Assembly (NCBI GenBank): GCA_916700875.1
Contig: CAKAKS010000066.1
Location: forward strand, 16,178,361-16,242,360
DNA from: Sebastes aleutianus
Taxonomy: Eukaryota > Chordata > Actinopteri > Perciformes > Sebastidae
DNA length: 64,000 bases
Direction of reading: 5' to 3'
The notes beneath the pieces were generated by a model, which was given only the letters and a program-made list of their open reading frames with translations, made no database searches and was not told where the DNA came from. Numbering within the stretch: the first letter of the stretch is position 1; every line of letters begins with the position of its first letter. Both the position numbers and the translations under genes were made by a program. Shown here in pieces: positions 50,202 to 60,905 of this stretch.

Positions 50202-53200
50202 CCTCAGCATGTATGTTTATGTTTGTGAGCATTATCTATGTGTTATGTATTGCATGCATGTATGTGTAGAAGGAATGCTGGGCAAACTGACAAAGTACAA
50301 AGAGTTCAATTTGACAGCATTTTCACAGAGATCTCTTCATACACACCCCCAGCCCCCTAAGTCCCCTCATCCTTTCCTTCATGGTTGTCCCCCATCTACA
50401 AAAAAAAGAAAATAGATAGTACCCAAGAGAAAAATGTCAGCCCCTGAGAGCCACAAATCTCCATCTCCCTCCATCTTTCCTTCCCCTTTTCCCTCCCCAT
50501 CCCTTAGGAGCTGCTAGGTAAGCAAGCACGCCGCCCTTTCTCATTCCCTCCTATCATCCATTGATTTGTTTCATCAATGTGTGATCGTCCGATGACAAAT
50601 ATTTAACATCCTGCCACGGTATTGATCTGACTGCTCGGAGTGAAAGGGGGGAATCGAGGATGTGTTTTTCTCCCACGAGGTCAGGCTTGTATTTGCCCTC
50701 TGTCTGGGGTTACATTCTGCAAAATGCATGCATTGGTTCCGTGTCTTCACTGTAAAGCAACGTCTAGGTGGGCCGCATCTGAAGCTGTGAAGTGGTACAT
50801 TGATTTAAAATTTCATATCTATTTTTGATGTCAAGAAAATAGCTTTTAAGGTGCAGAGTGAAGAGTCCCGAAACTCTAAAAAATTTGGAATAGGAATCCC
50901 CTGGAAAGTAGGAAGTAAAGTTAATGATTTGAGTTGGAAATGCACACAAATTGAAAGACAATTGAAGTGACAACAACACAGATGTAAGCATTAGTAGCTG
51001 ATTGGCTCATCTGGTGTCACTTCGGGGTAAAATAATTTATGACGTATCTATACGGTGAGTGCTTATAGTGTGGCAGAAACTTCATGAGACACAAAAACAA
51101 AACAGAATTTTATATGGTTGCATTGAATTTTATATTCAATGGCCGTGACATACGGATGCTGATGCTGAGTGAACTGCCAGTGAGTGCTGGTCTATGGGGT
51201 ACTCACAGCACTGCGCTGAGATCCAGGACTGGTCTGTGATTAATGGTAGGGGACGCGCCCCACTAATTGTGGTTCCTGACACAGGCACACGTCCCCAGAC
51301 AAAGCAGGACAGGGCTGGAGCAGGGTGCCATGCTCAATCACCTTCCAGCAGAAAGCCTTGAGTGCTGCTCCGGGGTGGGGGGGTTCGGAGGAAAGAGAGG
51401 TCACGGGATATCTGGTGATGACAGTAGAGGAGAGCTCAGTAGAGACACGAGTAGAGAAGTAGAGGGGGATGTTTGAAGTTTGGCCATACGGCTGCGACGG
51501 GGATTTACCAGAGACAAACAGAATAACAGAAACTAGAGAGGTAGACCGTACCTCACACGGAAGGGAGAGATTTACTAGGCCTTACTTTATCCTCACTGGA
51601 TTATCCTCATTGGATTTGAATTTAAGTCTGCTTCTGGTCTGTGTAACTACATGCACCTGTTGCAGCAATATTTATCTTTACAACCGCATTGTTTGATTGC
51701 ACACTGATGTGTTTTGGAATGATGTAAACGTATAGATATATAAGGAATTTATCACAAAAGTATGTTATTCCACTCTGCTGCAGGTCCCAGATCCAATAAA
51801 CTCTCAGGAGTCTTTTTAATATACTTAAACTCTACAACATTTTACTCAGCTGACCCATGGACTCTGTAAAGGCAGAATAAATGGCCCCATAATGCAAATG
51901 CTTTGTGCCTCTCTTCCACCTGCCGGCATCTTTTGAGAGGACAGATGGAAGTCATGAATTGGCTGCAGCGAGGGACCCCAGACACTCAGCTCTATCAAGA
52001 AATCCCTTTATAGGGGGGAGCGAGGGAGGCAGACTGTTTTCATATTGTGTCTATCAGCAGAGAGAGCGCTACAATGGGAAAGTCCTCAGAAAGGCACTAA
52101 CTTCAGATTGGTGATTAGAGCCCAATCATTTTAACACATTCACGTTTGTGCAGTCAGTGTCTATACTTTAAATTGATAGTCATATGTTTGCGTTTTAGTG
52201 TATTCAAGTGTATGAACATTTCTTAATTGTACCTTCCCTATCGTCCTGGGTCCAAGTCATTCAGGCAGATCCCCCTTCGGTCCCTCTTTGGCCTCCTAGG
52301 CCCCCCAGGCCCCCGTGAGCTTCCCACAAAAAAGTCCACAATGCTATTCAAACAATAGGCCAAGGGACAAAGAGCACATTTACACAAGTGGAGCCTTCTT
52401 TGAAAGCAAAAAGGCACTGTTTGGAAGATTTCCAAACCCCCCCACCACCACCACCCCCCAAAAAAAACCAGAGCCCCTTTTGCCCCTCCACACCCCACCT
52501 CTCAATTCCCTAGCTTAAAAAAAAAGTTCACCATTTCAGTGATGGAGACGTGGGAGCCAAATATACTCCACCAAGCCCAATCCCACCCGCCAATCCACAA
52601 GCACCCCCAATTTAGCCAAACCCCCTCTTTACAGGACAAAAGCCCTTTAGAGGCCGAGTGTATGTGAGGGCTCTGGTGGATACCATAGTGGCTTAAAGAC
52701 CGTGGAGGCCTCTAAGAGACACTTCTTTTACTCCCAGTCTCCCTTCATTTCTCTTTCCTTCTCTCTCTCAGGCAGTGAAAGGTTCAGCAAGGGGTAGAAA
52801 GAGTTTGGAGAGGGGAGGGGGCAGTAAAAGGGGAGGAGGACAGGGGTGTAGAGGGTGCTCTTATGTCAACATTGTGGTATTTTCCCAAAGATGCATATCG
52901 CCTCTATACAAATAGGAGATGTATTTATAGGAGTACATAGAAAGCTGCATGAGAGGAGAGCGTTTGGCCGAGCTTTCTGGCCGCGGCCCCCACGGCTCCA
53001 CGGATGGTCTTCATGGCTAGTGAAATTGTTATTCTTTAGATGCGCGTTGGCTGGGAAACACACAAGTTCTCAGGCGACCACACAGTACTCTCCCTCCCAA
53101 TATGGCTGCCGCGCAGAGGAGCCCATTGAAGGAAAAGGTCCAGCGCCATACATCTTGGCCGGAGCCAATATCGCGAGGCCTCTTTGTCAGCGTGCCTGGC

Positions 53201-53948
53201 CACACGGCCGTGGCTAGGCAGCAGGCATGTTTCGGGAAAACAGGGTAACTTCTCCGCTTCTGGCTCCGTGAGACACACACCAGACAATTCATCTGCTGGT
53301 TTGGGCCTAAAATATTTTTTGCATTCAGATCTATCACAGCAACGAAGTCTTACTGTGGTAGATAATAGAGTGATGCAGGAATGAGATATATATTTTTGTA
53401 GGCCAACCAGGAAGTTAGAATCGCCCTGGGTCCCTCAACAAAAAGCCAATGGGATTTTTCCACTGGGTTTTTGGATTATTGCAGATAATAAGCTCCGTGG
53501 CAAACAAACGTTTATGATACTGATAATCTTCACAAAGGAACGCCACTTTATTTTGAAGTGTGAATGCAATCGCGAGAAGTAAAAAGCTAATGCTAGGCTG
53601 TAAACGAACTACACCGCGGTCGCATGAGCGTGAGTGAACACAACGAGACTGTAAAGGTGGACGAGTTGAGGTTTGATGTTTAGTAGTCTCATTTAGCCAC
53701 TTGTTAGCAACCACCAAGACATAGGCCTATAAAAGCTTCAAAATTCACAAGGGACATGTACTAATGTATTTTATATTGTAGAACAAAACGTTAAAATCTC
53801 TTAAGCTTGTGTTAACCACTTTATTTCAGGCATCTATCTAAAAACTCATTGACTTGACGAGGGAATCGGAAATGCTCAAATGCTAACTCATTTCCTGGTT
53901 TTAGCGGCTCATTCTTGTTCATGTCTAGAAGGTAGACCGCGAGTAGGG
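50202..53948. other. intergenic, candidate regulatory segments, no gene
   Basis: Mostly repeat-free. C- and A-runs lie at 52437-52470. The block 52855-53340 is relatively CpG-rich and holds AATATGGCTGCCGC (53099-53112), which resembles a YY1 site. Overlapping open frames on both strands in 52855-53340 (up to 120 codons) look tempting but show no known domain and no consistent splice sites. Confidence 0.35.
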
Positions 53949-54036
53949 AAACTCTCGCAAGATGGTCAACGTTAGGCATTGACCTTGAATAGTTCAGGGA
54001 GAATAGGTCGTCGGGCAGCGAGTCTCGCGAAAGTTT
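53949..54036. mobile_element. small foldback (inverted-repeat) element
   Basis: AAACTCTCGCAAGA at 53949-53962 is matched in opposite orientation by TCTCGCGAAAGTTT at 54023-54036 (12 of 14 positions). An internal GGTCAA...TTGACC pair (53964-53984) adds a second stem. The phrase around GTTAGGCATTGACCTTGAAT is one I associate with a short repeated fish sequence. The true element may extend beyond the stems. Confidence 0.5.
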
Positions 54037-55221
54037 TTGTAGATTTCAGATCAGATTTCGCAACTTGCGGGTTACCTTCTAAACACGCCGCTCATTCCTG
54101 CACCACTCTATGGGGACAGCATGTCATTTTGGACCGAAATTCATTCTTGCATTTTGTCTCCGAGAAGGCAAAGCTAGTCAACAGAGCTGCGGTGTGCACA
54201 ACAATAACCTGTCTGTGCTCATCACCAATCTGTGAGCACAAGCCCTTCTCCTGCCGTTAAAGAGGTCAGCCAAACCAGACAGGCAGGTAGTGTGTCACCA
54301 CAGGAGTCTCTCCTGGCATACACAGACTCTTTAAGGAAATGTAGAACCTTGGCATGCACAAATACAAAGCACAAAGCACAGCTCAAGGTTTAGTCAACAA
54401 TAGAGAAGCACTTGATCCGTAAGCAGTCGCCTGACCCGCCCCTGACAAAGACATACCTTTTGATCTATTAACGTATGTAGTCTGTCGTGTTTGCACCATT
54501 GCCAAACACGACAAACCAGCGTCATTAATGACAGCGAACATGTTGTCACTTTGTACAATGTGTCCTCTGCGAACAAGAAAGGTGACTAAATGACACGCAC
54601 CAAACGTGTTATATGTGTCGCGGGATTAAGTGCTTAATAATATAAAGATATTGACATGCAAACTATTGTGTACACAAAAGCAGAAAACGCCTCAAATATT
54701 CAGACAATATTTTACTGATTCAGTGACTAAACCTTACAGAGAATCTCCGGCTTCAATTTCACAGTGAGCAGTGTAATCAGCATTTATTCCCCCAGCCGTT
54801 TGCCACTTTCTCTCCCCCACTCTCTCCCTCCCTAAACAGGCCCTCCCAGGTGACATGACAGCCTCTCACAAAACCAGTCTCTGCTGTTTGCTAACGCTGC
54901 AGCTCTCCGAGCATCACATTCACAACAGGCTCTGCAATCCTACACAGCGGGCGGGCGGGTACAGCAGCGAGCACAAACACACCTGAATAACACAGACAGG
55001 GTCCTGCAGGGAGCTCCAGTTTGAGTAGTGTGTGCATATACAGTATGTGTGTGTGTGTGTATCCTGGACAGCAGCGATGCAGGTTGATCACTAGCCCTGT
55101 TAGGTAGCATTGACGTCTCCACCTCAGAGCTGGCACACAGGGGAGTTATTGATTAGCATTAAGCATCCATGCAGATGGCCAATAAAGAGCAGGTGAGCCA
55201 AAGAGAGCCTGGGGAGAGGGG

Positions 55222-55223
<2 letters not shown>
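54037..55223. other. intergenic, no gene seen
   Basis: Mixed sequence with a short TG run at 55045-55060 and no open exon. The CpG-containing part 54037-54260 may still belong to the repeated sequence at its left. Confidence 0.35.

Positions 55224-55262
<39 letters not shown>
55224..55262. repeat. (TG)n microsatellite
   Basis: About 19 uninterrupted TG units. Confidence 0.96.
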
Positions 55263-55264
<2 letters not shown>

Positions 55265-55782
55265 CAGGGGGAGGAGCGGTTAGTAAGATGGTGCAGGGTC
55301 GCCAAAAACAACAGAGATGATGAGGAAAACAGGCAAATCAGAGCAGTCTTAATATTGGCGAAAACAAAATAGTGCAAGAAAGAGAAATGATTTAAAATTT
55401 TCATTTGGTAACATGCATCATCTTTGGAGTAATATTCAACATAACGACTATTCTGAAGGTAAGTTTGTCATTTGTCATCGCAGTCAAGATGTCAGGAACG
55501 ATGGGAGGATAAAATGCGACAGGCTGTAAGCAGGTGTACATGGCATTAACCGTCATGGCTTCCTAAGCCACCAGGAAGCCACATTTTCTAGTTCTCCTGA
55601 TGTTGCTGCTTCGGGTTCAAATATGGCGCAGCTTCCTGCATGCTTGTAGGATATTGTGCATCAATCCACAACTTCCCTGTCACATCTATTTCTGCAATTC
55701 TCTGATGATTCTTAGGGTACACACACACTGCTCTACAGTACTGAATATTCCTTGAACTGTGCACAGAATACCAACTTATCTT
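55263..55782. other. intergenic, small hairpin inside
   Basis: The only structure seen is a perfect 9-bp inverted repeat TGGCTTCCT / AGGAAGCCA (55556-55564 and 55573-55581) with an 8-nt loop. It is too short and lacks a T-run, so it is not a typical RNA gene. Confidence 0.35.
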
Positions 55783-56173
55783 TAGGGGTGTAAATAACAA
55801 GTTTCATCACGATAAGATATATCAGTTCTTTGGACAACGATACAATATTTGCTGCCACGATACGATTTTGATTTGATTCATTCAGGGGCCTGCGATCGGC
55901 ATGAAACAATATCATATGCCCATTTATCACAATCAGTTATATTCATATAAACTCACAAAAGGACACTAAAATATGATTTGACATGTTTATTAGTAGGAAG
56001 GAGGTGCGCTTGGACGGAAATGATGACACAGACGTGCCATTGGAATTTCAAAATAAAGGCGTATCTTAAAGACTGACGATATGTATCGAAGTTTTCACGT
56101 TGCATCAATGATATTGAATTGTTGGTCATTGAATCGACATATCGATCCAGATCGGTGTATCATTACACCCCTA
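55783..56173. mobile_element. non-autonomous hAT-like transposon (391 bp)
   Basis: Perfect 11-bp terminal inverted repeats: TAGGGGTGTAA at 55783-55793 and TTACACCCCTA at 56163-56173. The subterminal regions are rich in CGATA/TATCG words (CACGATACGATTTTGATTTG, CGACATATCGATCCAGATCG) that are partly inverted copies of each other. A convincing 8-bp target duplication was not found, so one flank may have mutated. No transposase frame. The TAGGGG ends resemble those of the elements at 14386 and 16805. Confidence 0.75.
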
Positions 56174-56295
56174 ATTTATTTTTTATTTCATATTTGCTGT
56201 TGCGATATAATATATATTTTAAAGAATATTTTTTTATAAAGAACAAAACTAATTGCCAAAAGGAAATGCCACCAAATGCCACCTTTAACGTCATA

Positions 56296-56301
56296 TTTAT
56301 T
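56296..56301 (-). terminator. candidate polyadenylation signal AATAAA
   Basis: TTTATT on the + strand reads AATAAA on the minus strand, about 1.35 kb after the stop codon and just before the hAT-like element at 56173. Cleavage would fall near 56275-56285. A second candidate lies at 57221-57226. Confidence 0.4.
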
Positions 56302-56863
56302 GTTATTTAGTTACTCAATAAAACATATACAGATATATACAATATGCAGGAAAACAGACGACTGCACTTTACATATTATTAAAAAAAGAAAACAAAGAAA
56401 AAATCAGTTTGTAAATTGCCGTCACAGTCCTCCATCTATTGTTTCAGAAATTCAAATTCAACAGAAGCTTTAAAGATTACAAGATTGCCTAACACACAGC
56501 AAATTTTTCTCTTATTATACATGTGCAATACCAATAGTCTTTTTTTTCAATTCCCTTATTAAACAATCCCTTGACCTCCATTTTCAGTTCCCATTGGCTG
56601 AATTGTACTCAAGCGGTTGAGCTTGTGAGGTCGATAGCAGAGGTTAGAAGAGAAGAGGGAAAGTTGTTCTTGCCGATAAAAATAATAAAGAACTCATAAA
56701 TGATTAAGAGCAGCAAATGATAAAGTTTAAAATGTTCTTTGACAAGGAGGGGGAAAAGTTGTGTTCACAAAAAAAACAAAGTTGAGTTACATTCATGCAA
56801 AATTCCCCCTCTTCCTATCTTCCTCTAGTTCTGCCTCTTCTATTGAAACAGTAGGCCTCATTT

Positions 56864-56865
<2 letters not shown>

Positions 56866-56921
<56 letters not shown>
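56866..56921. repeat. (TG)n microsatellite
   Basis: About 28 uninterrupted TG units, reading CA in the presumed minus-strand UTR. Long CA runs in UTRs can bind hnRNP L-type proteins; that role is inference. Confidence 0.97.
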
Positions 56922-56925
<4 letters not shown>

Positions 56926-57151
56926 GGGAAATCTCTATATTTCTGTGTATATTAGGAGACTGTAAATTTAGGGGGCAGATTTTGGGCAGCAAACAGTAGA
57001 GTAGCCTTTAATGGGAGGATAATTAGAGCTGTAACCAGAGCTGAGATGAGAGCATGCCGGCTGTAGTAAGCAACAGCCTAAAGGTCATGAGATGACGGTC
57101 GCATCACAAGACTCAACGCTGGTATACAATCAGAGCCAATGACAACTGAAT

Positions 57152-57189
57152 ATCTCTTCTTCTTCTTCTTCTTCTTCTTCTGCTTCTTC
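57152..57189. repeat. (TTC)n microsatellite
   Basis: About 12 TTC triplets with one TGC interruption; GAA repeats on the minus strand, inside the presumed 3' UTR. Confidence 0.95.
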
Positions 57190-57384
57190 TGGTTTTGTGT
57201 TCTCCTCCTTTTGACATTTCTTTATTTTTCTTCAACAAAGAAAATAAAAGAGAAAAAAAAATATTGATTTGAGGTTTTCCAGATGTGGGCATTGTTGGGT
57301 AGAGCCCGCGCTGAATTGTCCAGCAGTATGTGAGAGAGTGTCCTAAAGTGTGACTGCATGTATCAGGAAAAAACATGGTATTTG

Positions 57385-57386
<2 letters not shown>

Positions 57387-57431
<45 letters not shown>

Positions 57432-57480
57432 GTGTGTGTGCGTGTGTGTAGGTGTGTGTGTGTGTGTGAGAGAGTGAGTG
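57387..57480. repeat. (TG)n microsatellite, compound
   Basis: About 22 TG units, then TAAG, CG and TAGG interruptions and a second TG run ending in a short GA run. It lies about 180 bp beyond the stop codon of the minus-strand exon. Confidence 0.95.
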
Positions 57481-57654
57481 TCTGTTTGCGTTTATGAGTG
57501 TAAATGTCTTTCTGTCCCTGAACAGGCAGGAGCTGCTCGCAGTTGCCTCATCAACACTTTATCATCATCATCATCCTCATCATCATTATTTGTCTCTGAA
57601 GCTCGTCTTCGTCTTAATCTTCTCTGCGTCTTCCTGCTGGGCCTGCTTTTTCGT

Positions 57655-57947
57655 TCAAGTCAGTGCCGCCACAAATGTCCCAAATCGGTTGGAGATATCA
57701 GAGTGGAGAGAGCGCCAGGACGAGACGGGCCCCCCTCGGCCTTTACTGTCCCCCAGCTCGTCTGTGCAGTGGACGGACAGGCACTGCAGGTGGTTCCCTC
57801 CGCTGCTCCCTCCTCCTCCTCCGCCTCCTCCTCCACCTCCTCCTCCTCCACCTCCCCCTCCTCCTCCTCCTCCTCCTCCTCCTCCTCCTCCACCGACCCC
57901 AGCTCCTGGGGCCCCGGCTCCAGCCTTACTCTGGGACAGCTCTGATT
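57655..57947 (-). CDS. 3'-terminal coding exon, unidentified Gly-rich protein
   Basis: Minus-strand terminal exon of about 96 residues. A good acceptor precedes it: the minus strand reads CTCTGTGCTTGTCTGCAG ending at 57948, with an extended pyrimidine tract and a TTAAC branch-point-like word about 30 nt upstream. The exon joins in phase 1; the first full codons are Ser-Glu-Leu-Ser-Gln. Next come an Ala/Gly/Pro segment, 29 consecutive glycines (57808-57894), then SSGGNHLQCLSVHCTDELGD and a tail ending SLHSDISNRFGTFVAALT and TGA. The non-repetitive tail looks like real, constrained protein. Glycines use GGG, GGA, GGC and GGT, so the run is not a fresh GGA expansion. No membrane segment, PDZ-ligand end or known domain is evident. 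I do not recognise the family. The + strand frames here (polyproline, polyserine) are shadows. No upstream exon was found in the window, so the preceding intron exceeds 6 kb. Confidence 0.58.
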
Positions 57948-60866
57948 CTGCAGACAAGCACAGAGAGGAAAAGGTTAATTAAGACAGTGTACCAAAAAAA
58001 TAAAATAAACAACTTCAAGCGAATTGGCATTCTCCGATACAGATGAAGCATTTAAAATACACACTTTTAATTAAACCAGTGTCATTTTCACTTCCCACTC
58101 TAAATCTGCACTGTGAAATGAATTCAACACTATTCCACCGCCCCGTCAATACCACCACCACCACCACCCGAAAAGGAGGCTGTAAGCAAAGCTTCCTCTG
58201 CTCACACTCCACCTCCTCCTCATGCCCGATATACACAAGTGAAAACACACACACACACACACAAACATACATTCATTTGCTCCCAGTCAAGCGTGCAAAT
58301 CTAGAGCGCTCCTGCATGACCTCCGGTCAGAGGGTCAAAGGGCGCTGAGAATACTGGCCTTTAACCCTGCTTGACCCAATTTAGTGGTATAATGACCACG
58401 CCACGGTATCGACCCTGTGTCACCAAGGTGTGGGGCCTCACATTAAATGGTTGCACCAAAATCCATACACAGGTTGATTATAAGTCATATAAAAAAATAG
58501 TAAATGCTGACGTCTGAGATGCTTCACATATGGAGAAAAATCACTTTGTGCCGCGTAACCAAAAAATTAGTCGCGGGGAGAAGATTGACGAGGACAGGAA
58601 GTGCTTGGCTAAACTATACATAAAAGCGCAGCGTCACACTTCATCTGCTGAGAGACATGCTGAGGGGAGAAGAGGGCAGAAATGAAGGAAAAGTTTTGAA
58701 GACACAAAATACAACAGGGGAAAGAGACACACAGCAACTAGGAGAGAGGTAATGTGTGTTGCGACACTAGTGTTGCAGCGTGTGCTTTGGGTTTTGCCTC
58801 CAAGGAAGCCCAAAGCGCAGGGAAAGCGTGTGTGAAGATGTTAGGGATCCCTCGCTAAAATCAGTCCGCTCATCTCCTCACCGCACAAAATCTACGCCTG
58901 CCTTGCTCCGTGTGGATGGTGAGCGGATCAGTGCGCTGCACAAAGACACAGAGCTTTAAGGTGCAGGGCGTCTTGAGTGTAGAGACAGGCAGAAAACAGC
59001 TCTGACAAGCTGAGTTACATGTGTCAGAGAAAGGGGAGAGGCTGTGATAGACGACACAGTCTGGGCACAGAGGCTGCAGATCACAACACTCCAGTCAGTC
59101 TGCTGCTCACCTGAGAGAAGCGACGCTCCGTATCATCCATAACCCCCCCTTTTTTTCGTTTTAGCTCATCCTTCTCTGCTACTTAAACTGTTTTTATTTT
59201 GTTTTGCGTACTGTTTTCATCTCCCTCCCTCTCTGCTTTCACAAACCCAGAGGCAGCAGTGACACAGTGTTAACAAAACACAGCCGGGGAAGAGAGAAGG
59301 CCGACCCAAGCCGGGCAGCTAGGACAACCAAGAGAGGCAGGCAGACATGCAGGCAGTGAGGCAGGCTTGCCCCCCAGCCTGTCTGGGCTGCGACCACTGG
59401 AATGGAAAAGTGGGGAGGGGGGGATTTGGTAAAAGGTCAAGCAGCCAAGCCTCCCGTTGCTCCCTGTTTCGTTTGTCTCTCTGACTGCCGGTCTCTGTAA
59501 ATTTCTCTCTCTCTCTATCTCCATCTCCCTCCCAAGGACTAGCGACATGGTGGAAGTGGGGGCTGAGGGTGTAGGGGGAGAAATGAGGATTTAGAGCAGT
59601 GTTGGTGGTGGCGGTGACAAGATCTAATATTCGCCAGAGGGTCCAGTCATACACCTCAGCATGGCGGATCCCCACCCCCTGCCAGTATCAACCCCCCCGC
59701 CCCTCCACCCACTCACACTCCCTCTTCCCAGCGCTGTGCCCTCCAGCAGCCGCCAGCAGCTCATGCTAGCTGGGCACAGCAGGGTCCGCACCGGCCTGAA
59801 TAGGCAGCCAAGCGTTCCCCTGGCTCACTGCTGACACACAGCAAACTGACAACACGCACAGCCGAAAAACACACAACACGCCAACCGCTGCCGCCGCCGC
59901 CGCTGCCTCCGCCGTACTCACACCAGCCCTCAGCTGCTGCTCCACATGCGCACACACACATACATACATATGGACGTGCACACACAATCCCAGCTAGACA
60001 CGTCACTCAGCTTCAACGCAAGGACAAGAGTGGAAAATACACTGAGAAGAAAATACACATAGATCAAATTACAAACTCTCTTCTTGCACACACTCACACA
60101 AATGTATTGCTTGTATAATCCCAGGATTCATGTTCAGGTATGAGCTCATATAAAAACAGGACTTTTTTAAATACATATAAACACAATTTAAGAAATGCTG
60201 TAAAAACGAAAAAAAAAGAAATATATTTCTGAAGGGGCTGTTTGTTACAATCGACAAATGCAAAATCCACCACTTGTAAAATAAGCCAAACACTTGACCA
60301 CCACAGGATTTAAAATATCACCCAGTATTACAGGGTAGCCAAAGGGGGATTCAAGAGATGTGATTTTTTATGGAAAAATCAAGACACTACCCTTAAATTG
60401 TAAAAGCATTATCCATGGCGGCGCATTCCTTCAAAAGTGGAAGCGGCAGTGTGAAATTCTACATCACACAAGTCTAAATCCCAAATCACCATGACATTTT
60501 ACAAGCAGGGAAATCGTTTTTTATATATATAATAAAGATCCATCTTGTTATGGCTGCTCATTGACTAACGCAGAATTCATATCCACGGTAATATCTCAAT
60601 AATGGCCTATTCATCTGAGGGGGAACAAGTGCTTAGCATCAACAAGCGAGGGGGAAAATACCTAATAAAAAAGGGAACAGTAACAGCGCGAGCAGCTGCG
60701 CCGAGCCACAAATACACCTAAATATCCTTAACCACATTACAGCCAGACAAGATTACCACTGTGATGTGTTAAGTAAATACGGAATTTAATGTGATGCACT
60801 TATATCACTATATCTCTCGCCCCAAGTGCAGTACTTTGTTATTTAGTGCCTGGCGATGATGCTCAC
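57948..60866. other. presumed intron of the minus-strand gene, first part
   Basis: No further exon was recognised. Simple repeats: (CCA)n at 58150-58167 and CA at 58245-58263. The 58560-59110 stretch is moderately GC-rich. The patch 59885-59910 (CGCTGCCGCCGCCGCCGCTG) is a short GCC repeat. A GTGAGT on the minus strand near 59918 could be a donor, but no bounded open exon precedes it. Confidence 0.35.
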
Positions 60867-60905
60867 ACACACACACACACACATACACACACGCACGCAC
60901 ACACA
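60867..60905. repeat. (CA)n microsatellite
   Basis: About 19 CA units with TA and GC interruptions. Confidence 0.93.

Larger units (their letters stand above)
56275..57654 (-). other. probable 3' UTR of the minus-strand gene
   Basis: Read on the minus strand, this follows directly after the TGA of the terminal exon. The distal 280 bp (56275-56560) is AT-rich with features of a neuronal-type mRNA end: a TGTATATA Pumilio-like site (56334-56341), T-rich runs, and an AATAAA signal at 56296-56301. The UTR would carry the simple repeats at 57387-57470, 57152-57189 and 56866-56921. An alternative AATAAA at 57221-57226 would give a 0.43-kb UTR. The extent is inferred from sequence character, not transcripts. 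Confidence 0.42.

Noticed and set aside
52855..53337. Overlapping 80-120 codon frames on both strands
   Set aside because: Both strands are open simultaneously because of CpG-richer, stop-poor composition; no domain and no splice sites.
55556..55581. 9-bp perfect hairpin as possible microRNA or terminator
   Set aside because: The stem is far too short for a microRNA precursor, and rho-independent terminators are not relevant in a fish genome.
57478..57982. + strand polyserine and polyproline frames over the CTC repeat
   Set aside because: They are the antisense shadows of the glycine-rich minus-strand exon. The + strand acceptor-like CTGAACAG at about 57520 is weaker than the minus-strand acceptor.
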